Assembly: GCA_021163525.1 (NCBI GenBank)
Contig: JAGGTX010000011.1
Coordinates: 1 to 5,059, forward strand
Reading direction: 5' to 3'
Length of the DNA stretch: 5,059 bases
DNA from: Caldifarciminota bacterium
GTDB lineage: Bacteria; Hydrothermota; UBA3072; B12-G15
Below, piece after piece: positions 1 through 5,059 of this stretch. The translations under genes were made by a program, and so were the position numbers. The first letter of the stretch is position 1. Every line of letters starts with the position of its first letter. A model generated the notes under the pieces. That model was not told where the DNA came from. It was given only the letters and a program-made list of their open reading frames with translations, and ran no database searches.

Positions 1-432
1 AAAAACCTGTTTATAGGGAATGTTGGAGGATGTATTGGTGAGACATCAGCACTCCTTCTCCTTATAGGTGCTATTTTTCTCTTTGTGATGAGGTATGCAG
101 ACTGGAGGATAAGTGTTGGATACATAGGAACTGTTTTTGTTGTTGCCTGGATATTCTATCTGGCAGGACTCACACCGGCAGGTCCATTATTCCATATTTT
201 GTCTGGTGGTGTGTTCCTTGGTGGGCTATTCATGGCAACCGACATGGTCACTTCACCGGTCACACCAGCAGGCAGGTGGATATTCGGAATTGGTGGTGGT
301 CTTATATGTATGCTCATAAGGGTATGGGGTGGTTATCCAGAAGGGGTTTCATATTCCATTCTGTTCATGAACATGTTTGTTCCTCTCCTTGACAGGATCA
401 GACCAAAGTATCTTGGGGAGGTGAAAAAATGA
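1..432 (+). CDS. rnfD: RnfD, Rnf complex membrane flavoprotein subunit (5' truncated by window edge)
   Basis: RnfD (NqrB/RnfD family) is an integral membrane subunit of the Rnf ferredoxin:NAD+ oxidoreductase that carries a covalent FMN and forms part of the ion-translocating core. Only the last 143 codons are here; the frame is open from base 1, and a Met at 85 is internal, not the start. Visible family signatures are GNVGGCIGETSALLLL at residues 7-22 of the fragment (most homologues read G-x-IGETSAL), then HILSGG and ATDMVTSPVTPAGR in the middle, then the GGYPEGVSYSILFMN motif before the last membrane helix. Several hydrophobic helices separate these motifs. The tail DRIRPKYLGEVKK is basic and probably cytoplasmic. 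The Thr that would carry FMN lies upstream of the window and cannot be checked. The stop TGA (430-432) overlaps the rnfG ATG, indicating coupled translation. Identity is secure from the motifs and from the rnfG-E-A neighbours. Confidence 0.95.
   Translation, partial: KNLFIGNVGGCIGETSALLLLIGAIFLFVMRYADWRISVGYIGTVFVVAWIFYLAGLTPAGPLFHILSGGVFLGGLFMATDMVTSPVTPAGRWIFGIGGGLICMLIRVWGGYPEGVSYSILFMNMFVPLLDRIRPKYLGEVKK
415..423 (+). promoter_or_regulatory. Shine-Dalgarno site of rnfG
   Basis: GGGGAGGTG sits inside the last codons of rnfD, with the GGAGG core 7 bases before the ATG at 429. It supports the start at 429 and an ATGA overlap with the rnfD stop. Confidence 0.8.
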
Positions 433-1364
433 AGGATATGTTAAAACCAACATTTGTTTTGGTAATCACAGCCATTGTTGCATCTGCCCTGCTCGCAGTT
501 GTCTATGAAAAGACATCACCCGAGATAGAGAAAAGGGCAAAGGAAAAACTCCTTGATAACCTTAAAACTGTTTTCCCTGTTGAAGGCGCAGATTACAAAC
601 CCATTATAGAGGATACCCTCTGGTGCGTTGAAAAGGAAGGAAAGAGACTGGGTATAATATTCGTAAATGGAATGAGGGGTTATGCAAGTGTTATAAAGGT
701 GATTGTAGGGGTGGATACAACAGGAAAGATTGTGGGTGTTCACATACCAAAGGAAGGGCTTTCAGAGACACCCGGTCTCGGAATGAAGGTTACAGAACCA
801 TGGTTTATGGAACAGTTTAAGGGAAAGAAGGAAGAAGAGGTGAAACTGAAAAAGGATGGTGGAACCCTGGATGCGGTCACTGCTGCTACAATCTCCTCAA
901 GGGCTGCAACAAATGCTGTAAGATTGGGGATGGAGAAATACAAAAAATACCTGAAGGAAGAAGAAAAGAGCGAGAATGAATGGTATCAGAAGCATCTTTC
1001 AGAGTTCTTCCCAGATGCAGAGATAAAAGAATATGGAGATAAAATCTGGATGGCTGTCAAGGATAATGAAACACTGGGCACCATCTATCTGTCTTATGGT
1101 GAGGGCTATGGAGGAAAGTTTGGTGTCCTTGTTGCTGTGAAGGATGGGAAAATCAGGGATATTTATATCCAATCCCCTGATGAGGGATTTCCTGAAACAA
1201 AGGAGTTTGGTTGTAAAGTAAGGGAAAACACATATCTAAAGAAATTTATAGGGATAAATCCCGATGAGGCAGGAATGATTGATGATATTACAGGTGCAAC
1301 CATAACATCAGAGGCGTTGAAAAAGGCCATTGTTTCTGGATACAAAAGGGTGGGAGGTGAATGA
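429..1364 (+). CDS. rnfG: RnfG with two tandem FMN-binding domains
   Basis: RnfG is the extracytoplasmic, membrane-anchored subunit of the Rnf complex; it relays electrons through an FMN bound covalently to a Thr (attached by ApbE in known systems). Residues 8-25 form one hydrophobic N-terminal anchor. A first FMN_bind domain spans about residues 55-170, with SETPGLG at 112-118 and the flavinylation-type motif DAVTAATISS at 148-157 (candidate Thr154). A charged linker KKYLKEEEKSENEW follows. A second FMN_bind domain spans about 186-308, with EGFPETKEFG at 252-261 and DDITGATITS at 285-294 (candidate Thr291). The usual RnfG has one such domain and roughly 180-220 residues; this one has 311. 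No second membrane segment separates the domains, so both should lie on the same side of the membrane. The start at 429 is supported by a strong Shine-Dalgarno site and the ATGA overlap with rnfD. That both sites carry flavin is inferred from motifs. Confidence 0.95.
   Translation: MKDMLKPTFVLVITAIVASALLAVVYEKTSPEIEKRAKEKLLDNLKTVFPVEGADYKPIIEDTLWCVEKEGKRLGIIFVNGMRGYASVIKVIVGVDTTGKIVGVHIPKEGLSETPGLGMKVTEPWFMEQFKGKKEEEVKLKKDGGTLDAVTAATISSRAATNAVRLGMEKYKKYLKEEEKSENEWYQKHLSEFFPDAEIKEYGDKIWMAVKDNETLGTIYLSYGEGYGGKFGVLVAVKDGKIRDIYIQSPDEGFPETKEFGCKVRENTYLKKFIGINPDEAGMIDDITGATITSEALKKAIVSGYKRVGGE
591..968 (+). other. First FMN_bind domain of RnfG
   Basis: This encodes RnfG residues about 55-180. It has the family layout: a strand region (GIIFVNGMRGYASVIKVIVG), a dG-KIVGVHI strand, the ETPGLG turn, then the FMN-Thr motif. 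The candidate Thr154 codon is ACA at 888-890. The motif reads T-A-A-T rather than the common S/T-G-A-T; Asp148 and the Thr acceptor are kept, so flavinylation remains likely. Confidence 0.85.
975..1361 (+). other. Second (extra) FMN_bind domain of RnfG
   Basis: This encodes RnfG residues about 183-311. It repeats the first domain in the same order: a short amphipathic stretch ending in FFPD (compare VFPVEGAD before domain one), YGDKIWMAV, GTIYLSYGEGYGG, DGKIRDIYI, EGFPETKEFG, and the canonical DDITGATITS. The Thr291 codon is ACC at 1299-1301. The two copies are clearly diverged at protein level, so the duplication is old rather than a recent tandem repeat. Confidence 0.85.
1353..1359 (+). promoter_or_regulatory. 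Shine-Dalgarno site of rnfE
   Basis: GGAGGTG lies just before two adjacent ATG codons (1361 and 1364). The GGAGG core is 3 bases from the first and 6 bases from the second. The spacings at the other genes here are 7 (rnfG) and 5 (rnfA), so initiation at 1364 may be favoured, removing one Met. Confidence 0.7.
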
Positions 1365-1981
1365 TGCTCAAGACATTCATTGATGGAATTGTAAAGAATA
1401 ATCCTGTGCTTGTACTGGCAATAGGGCTATGTCCAACACTTGCCGTTTCAACCTCTGCATTCAATGCACTGGGTATGGGTGCAGCGGTGATATTCGTTCT
1501 CACCTTCTCAAACCTTATTGTTTCATCTTTCAGAAAGGTGATTCCTGATAATTTGAGAATCCCCATATTCATCATAGTTATCTCAACCTTTGTAACCATC
1601 GTTGACTATGTGATGAAGGCATATCTTCCTGGACTTTCAAAAAACCTTGGTGTTTTTGTTCCATTGATAGTTGTGAACTGCATCATACTTGGAAGGGCTG
1701 AAGGGTTTGCATACAAAAATTCTGTTGGTAAGGCAGTCCTTGATGGACTTGGAAGTGGAATTGGATTCACACTTGCCATTTTCATAATGGGAACCATAAG
1801 GGAGATTCTTGGACAGGGAACATGGATGAGTATTCCTGGTGGTTTTGAGGGGTTCAAGGTTCTGGGGCAGGGCTTCCTGAATTACCCTGTTCTTTTTATG
1901 ATTCTCCCTCCTGGTGGTTTCCTTGTCATAGCCTTCCTCATGGGAGGCATAAGATACTTTGAAGCAAGGAGGTCCGCATGA
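1361..1981 (+). CDS. rnfE: RnfE, Rnf complex integral membrane subunit
   Basis: RnfE is a polytopic membrane subunit that pairs with RnfA. The two homologues, in opposite orientation, are known to hold a [2Fe-2S] centre within the membrane and to relay electrons across it. The 206-residue product has about six hydrophobic helices. It has the family signatures NNPVLVLAIGLCPTLAVS (Cys24), LPGLSKNLGVFVPLIVVNC (Cys107) followed by IILGRAE, and GFTLAIFIMGTIREILGQG in the second half. Cys24 and Cys107 are the expected half of the Fe-S ligand set. It ends in a short charged tail (RYFEARRSA). The ATG at 1361 overlaps the rnfG stop (1362-1364); the adjacent ATG at 1364 has better ribosome-site spacing and is an equally acceptable start. 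The length matches the family. It could be confused with NqrD, but RnfG without a separate NqrC, and mfd rather than nqrF downstream, favour Rnf. Confidence 0.96.
   Translation: MMLKTFIDGIVKNNPVLVLAIGLCPTLAVSTSAFNALGMGAAVIFVLTFSNLIVSSFRKVIPDNLRIPIFIIVISTFVTIVDYVMKAYLPGLSKNLGVFVPLIVVNCIILGRAEGFAYKNSVGKAVLDGLGSGIGFTLAIFIMGTIREILGQGTWMSIPGGFEGFKVLGQGFLNYPVLFMILPPGGFLVIAFLMGGIRYFEARRSA
1966..1973 (+). promoter_or_regulatory. Shine-Dalgarno site of rnfA
   Basis: AAGGAGGT is a near-perfect anti-16S match within the last codons of rnfE, with the GGAGG core 5 bases before the ATG at 1978. It fixes the rnfA start and the ATGA overlap. Confidence 0.85.
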
Positions 1982-2562
1982 GTCTATTCCTTCTATTCTT
2001 ATCAGCGTTTCTTGTTAACAATATTGTTTTAATGAGATTTTTGGGGTTGTGCCCATTCTTTGGTGTATCTTCAAAACTGGACACGGCAGTTGGTATGGGC
2101 ATGAGTGTTATCTTTGTGATGGTTCTTTCAAGTGTAATCACCTGGTTTCTATACCAGTATATACTTATGCCATTGAACCTTGTTTTCCTCAGGACAGCGG
2201 CATTCATACTCGTTATTGCCTCATTAGTCCAGTTCCTTGAAATTTATTTCAAAAAGGCGATACCAGGTCTTTACTCTGCACTTGGTATATTCCTTCCCCT
2301 GATCACAACAAACTGCACAATCCTTGGTGTTGCCTTCCTCAACATAGACTATGGGCATTCTCTGATTCAGACACTCGTTTATTCCATTGGTGTATCACTC
2401 GGCTTCACTCTTGCACTTGTGCTCATGGCAGGTATAAGAATGAGGATTGATACTGCCCCTGTCCCTGATGCAATGAAGGGGCTTCCCATAGCATTTATCA
2501 CAGCAAGCCTCATGGCACTTGCATTCCTTGGATTTCAGGGCTTCCTTGGCCTGTCTTTGTGA
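1978..2562 (+). CDS. rnfA: RnfA, Rnf complex integral membrane subunit
   Basis: RnfA is the RnfE paralogue that supplies the other half of the intramembrane Fe-S site and part of the ion-translocating core. The 194-residue product is almost wholly hydrophobic with about six helices. Family signatures are the N-terminal NNIVLMRFLGLCPFFGVS (Cys25), the central PGLYSALGIFLPLITTNC (Cys113) followed by TILGVAFLN, then SIGVSLGFTLALVLMAGIR, and a C-terminal helix ending GFQGFLGLSL. Local similarity to RnfE is plain around both Cys motifs (GLCP; PGL-x3-LG-x-F-x-PLI-x2-NC-x-ILG), as expected of the two-fold related pair. The length is typical. The start is fixed by the strong AAGGAGGT. In many bacteria rnfB follows rnfA; here mfd begins inside the rnfA stop (GTGA), so rnfB must be elsewhere, most simply at the 5' end of this operon. 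Confidence 0.96.
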   Translation: MSLFLLFLSAFLVNNIVLMRFLGLCPFFGVSSKLDTAVGMGMSVIFVMVLSSVITWFLYQYILMPLNLVFLRTAAFILVIASLVQFLEIYFKKAIPGLYSALGIFLPLITTNCTILGVAFLNIDYGHSLIQTLVYSIGVSLGFTLALVLMAGIRMRIDTAPVPDAMKGLPIAFITASLMALAFLGFQGFLGLSL

Positions 2563-5059
2563 TTGTTGAAGAAATAGGCTGGTCTGTAAAGAAACGCCTC
2601 CGGGAAAGGATGATACTCCCACCCTACCCGGGGGTGCTTTTGATTTTGAACAGCCTCAGGGAGAGAAGTCCCCTTGTTCTGATAGTGGATAGGAAGGAGA
2701 AGGAAAGGGTCTGGGAGGACCTGGGTTTTTTCTTTAAAAAACCCGTGGTATATTACAGGGAGAATAAGGAAGAGATTGGAGGTGTTCTGGAGGAGGGGAA
2801 TTTTGATGTCCTCATCCTTTCCCCCGAGGACCTTGAGGATGAAGTGCCACTGATGAGGATAAAAACAATTAAAGAGGGAGATAACATTGATTATGATGCT
2901 CTGCTTGAACTCCTTGGAACAGGGGGATATGAGAGGGTTTCAAGAACCCTTGAAAGGGGTGAGTTCAGCGTTCGTGGGTTTATCATAGATATTTTCCCAT
3001 TCCATATGGATGAGCCAGTGAGGATTGAACTTGAGGACGAGAGGGTTATTTCCCTGAGGGTATTCAATCCATTTAATCAGAGAACCAGGACATTTATAAA
3101 AAAGGTATCAATTCCCGCATCTAAAACTGATTCAAAGAGAATTTCAGAAATGTTGAGGGGATTCTTTGTTGTCTCACAGGAGACCCATGGCCTGACACCA
3201 GAAATCCTTCTTACACCCACCGGTAATACAATACCATTTGAACCCTCACCACTCTTTGGAAGAGACCTCTCAAAACTCCGAAGTTTTCTGAAGGCACATT
3301 ACTCCTGGAGGTTCATTCTTTCCCTTGAAACACCTGGAGAGATAGACAGGATGAAGGATTTACTGGAGGATGATTTCCCCGGGATTGAATACATTGAAGC
3401 CCATCTATCACGTGGATTTATCCTTCCGGAGGAAGGGTGTGCAGTGATTACAGAGTCAGATATTTTCGGGATAGTAAGGAGAAAGAGGGAGAAGCCAGTT
3501 ATCCCTGTCACTGGAATTGAGGAATTCACCGAGGGGGATTATGTTGTCCACGATGATTTTGGAATAGGAATATTTGAAGGATTGAAGACAATAAAAATTC
3601 ATGACCAGTTGATAGAGGGGTTGAGTATTAAATATGGTAAGGGAGACAGGGTTTTCGTGCCCGTTGACAGGTCATACCTTGTCAAGAGGTATGCAGGTGG
3701 AGAGAAGCCCGTTATTGAACCACTTTCAAAGACAAGATGGGAGAGGAAGAAGGAAAAGGTAAAGGAAGACCTGAAGAAGATTGCGGGAGAGATGTTAAAA
3801 CTCTACGCCATGCGTAAGGCATCCAGGGGACATGCATTCAGCAGGGATACCCTCTGGCAGAAGGAACTTGAGGCACTCTTTCCATATGAAGAAACAGATG
3901 ACCAGTTGAAGGCCATAGAGGAGATTAAAAGGGACATGGAGGCAGAATATCCCATGGAGAGGCTCCTCTGCGGAGAGGTTGGATTTGGGAAAACAGAGGT
4001 TGCCATCCGTGCATCATTTAAGGCGGTTATGGATGGTAAACAGGTTGCCATACTTGCTCCGACAACAATCCTTGCAGAACAGCACTATATAAGGTTTAAA
4101 GAGAGAATGGAAAGATTCCCTGTAAGGATAGAGTTGCTTTCAAGGTTCACAAGATCAAGGGAGAAGGAGATAATAGAGGGCATAAGAGAGGGGAAGGTGG
4201 ACATTGTTATTGGAACCCACAGGCTTCTTTCAAAGGACATTCAATTTAAAGACCTTGGACTTCTCATTGTTGACGAGGAACAGAAATTCGGTGTTAAACA
4301 GAAGGACAGACTGAAACAACTCAAGGTGAATGTGGACTACCTTGCCTTAAGTGCAACACCCATTCCAAGAACACTTCACATGGCACTTTCTGGAATGATG
4401 GACCTTTCACTTATTGAGACTCCACCACCTGGCAGGCTCAGCGTTGTTACAGAGGTTATACACTGGGATAACGAGATTATAAGGGATGCTGTTATGAGAG
4501 AGATTGAAAGGGGTGGACAGGTATTCTTTGTGCACAACAGGATTGAGACCATTGATTCAATTGGAGAGAAATTGAAAAAGATTTTGCCTGAATTGAGGAT
4601 TGAGATTGCACATGGCAGAATGCCCTCTTCAAAACTTGAAAGGATAATGGTTGATTTTATACAGAAGAAGTTCCACCTGCTTCTTTCAACAGCCATCATT
4701 GAGTCAGGGCTTGACCTCCCAGATGTCAACACAATCATCATAAATAATGCCCACCGATTCGGGCTCAGTGACCTTCACCAGTTGAGAGGAAGGGTGGGGA
4801 GAGGGTTAAAGAGGGGATTCTGTTACCTGATAATCCCGAGAGGGGTTTCACCAGAGGGGTTGAGGAGGATTTCAGCCATAAAGACATTCACGCATCTTGG
4901 CTCTGGTCTGAAGATTGCCCTGATGGACCTTGAAATGAGGGGTGCTGGAACCGTTCTTGGACCAAAACAGAGTGGATTTATGAAATCGGTTGGATATGAC
5001 ATGTATCTGAGACTCCTTGATGAAGCAATAAGGGAACTCAGAGGTGAAAGAATTGTTAA
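2559..5059 (+). CDS. mfd: Mfd, transcription-repair coupling factor (3' truncated by window edge)
   Basis: Mfd is an ATP-driven DNA translocase that binds stalled RNA polymerase, removes it and recruits UvrA for nucleotide excision repair. The frame is open without a stop for 833 codons and leaves the window; the C-terminal autoinhibitory domain (D7) lies beyond. Order: a compact UvrB-like module (about 1-320) with GEFSVRG at 134-140, IDIFP at 143-147 and RVFNPFNQRT at 167-176 (UvrA-contact region); the RNA polymerase-interacting domain from about 323 (TEGDYVVHDDFGIG); then the RecG-like motor with Walker A GEVGFGKT (472-479, Lys478), APTTILAEQHY, DEEQKFGV (Asp572), SATPIPRT (598 on), QLRGRVGR (741-748) and the TRG-like DLEMRGAG region. 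The start is GTG 2559, overlapping the rnfA stop with no clear Shine-Dalgarno; it gives an N-terminus of normal length before PLVLIV. ATG 2610 (in frame) is a weaker alternative. Confidence 0.96.
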   Translation, partial: MIVEEIGWSVKKRLRERMILPPYPGVLLILNSLRERSPLVLIVDRKEKERVWEDLGFFFKKPVVYYRENKEEIGGVLEEGNFDVLILSPEDLEDEVPLMRIKTIKEGDNIDYDALLELLGTGGYERVSRTLERGEFSVRGFIIDIFPFHMDEPVRIELEDERVISLRVFNPFNQRTRTFIKKVSIPASKTDSKRISEMLRGFFVVSQETHGLTPEILLTPTGNTIPFEPSPLFGRDLSKLRSFLKAHYSWRFILSLETPGEIDRMKDLLEDDFPGIEYIEAHLSRGFILPEEGCAVITESDIFGIVRRKREKPVIPVTGIEEFTEGDYVVHDDFGIGIFEGLKTIKIHDQLIEGLSIKYGKGDRVFVPVDRSYLVKRYAGGEKPVIEPLSKTRWERKKEKVKEDLKKIAGEMLKLYAMRKASRGHAFSRDTLWQKELEALFPYEETDDQLKAIEEIKRDMEAEYPMERLLCGEVGFGKTEVAIRASFKAVMDGKQVAILAPTTILAEQHYIRFKERMERFPVRIELLSRFTRSREKEIIEGIREGKVDIVIGTHRLLSKDIQFKDLGLLIVDEEQKFGVKQKDRLKQLKVNVDYLALSATPIPRTLHMALSGMMDLSLIETPPPGRLSVVTEVIHWDNEIIRDAVMREIERGGQVFFVHNRIETIDSIGEKLKKILPELRIEIAHGRMPSSKLERIMVDFIQKKFHLLLSTAIIESGLDLPDVNTIIINNAHRFGLSDLHQLRGRVGRGLKRGFCYLIIPRGVSPEGLRRISAIKTFTHLGSGLKIALMDLEMRGAGTVLGPKQSGFMKSVGYDMYLRLLDEAIRELRGERIV

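Noticed and set aside
591..1361. The RnfG domain duplication as an assembly artefact or recent tandem repeat
   Set aside because: The two halves are strongly diverged in sequence and share only structural motifs, which excludes a recent copy or misassembly.
1288..1857. Two minus-strand open frames (1288-1599 and 1606-1857) opposite rnfG/rnfE
   Set aside because: They are antisense to well-conserved membrane-protein coding sequence, show no motifs of their own, and would require overlapping genes without other support.
2602..2612. ATG at 2610 as the mfd start, preceded by GGGAAAGG
   Set aside because: The purine run abuts the ATG, so spacing is poor, and this start would remove about 17 residues that fit the usual Mfd N-terminal length. 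GTG 2559 with the GTGA overlap fits better, though N-terminal evidence is lacking.
2570..2692. Possible hidden rnfB or small gene in another frame directly after rnfA
   Set aside because: The alternative forward frame from 2570 meets a stop (TAG) near 2690 and has none of the clustered Cys of an Fe-S protein. The mfd frame is continuous from 2559 with recognisable Mfd sequence.
3803..4051. Open frame of 82 codons on the minus strand inside mfd
   Set aside because: It lies antisense to the conserved relay-helix and Walker A region of Mfd, has no recognisable domain, and its low complexity (Ser-rich) is typical of reverse-complement shadow frames.
4376..4741. Open frame of 121 codons on the minus strand inside mfd
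   Set aside because: It is the longest antisense frame but overlaps the motor motifs of Mfd completely. It is Ser/Ile-rich with no family signature or ribosome site noted, so it is a shadow frame.
2559..5059. Possible frameshift or pseudogene in mfd
   Set aside because: A codon-by-codon reading in one frame gave no stop and kept all motor motifs through to the window end; the lack of a stop codon is simply the window edge.

Overview
The window lies entirely within one co-directional (+ strand) gene cluster with no intergenic space. It carries the 3' part of an Rnf (ferredoxin:NAD+ oxidoreductase / ion-pumping) operon in the order rnfD (3' end only), rnfG, rnfE, rnfA. The transcription-repair coupling factor gene mfd follows directly and runs off the right edge. 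All four junctions overlap by 1-4 bases (ATGA, ATGA or ATG/TGA, ATGA, GTGA), so the five genes look like a single, tightly coupled transcription unit. No promoter, terminator, RNA gene, mobile element, repeat array or CRISPR was seen, and no stretch lacks a gene.

Region by region: 1-432 is the C-terminal part of RnfD. 429-1364 is an unusually long RnfG with two successive FMN-binding domains instead of one. 1361-1981 is RnfE and 1978-2562 is RnfA, the paralogous membrane pair that holds an intramembrane Fe-S site between conserved Cys residues. 2559-5059 is Mfd, opening with a GTG that overlaps the rnfA stop and still open at residue 833 when the window ends. Its N-terminal UvrB-like module is compact, while the RNA-polymerase-interacting domain and the translocase motor are intact.

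Functionally, RnfD, G, E and A are the membrane and extracytoplasmic part of the Rnf complex. Electrons from reduced ferredoxin enter through RnfB, pass through the RnfA/E Fe-S site and the covalent flavins of RnfG and RnfD, reach NAD+ via RnfC, and drive Na+ or H+ export. RnfB and RnfC are not in the window. The absence of rnfB after rnfA points to an operon of rnfBCDGEA type, with B and C upstream. Mfd has no known functional link to Rnf; its place here is probably operon architecture.

The organism is a bacterium (Mfd is bacterial), very probably anaerobic or fermentative. Its DNA is of moderate-to-low GC (judged by eye, not counted), with strong Shine-Dalgarno sites, heavy use of AGG/AGA for Arg and ATA for Ile, and Lys/Glu-rich proteins. 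Together with the compact Mfd this suggests a thermophile, perhaps Thermotogota-like or a candidate phylum, but the lineage cannot be fixed from this sequence. I found no previously undescribed system. The most interesting feature is the double-flavin RnfG.
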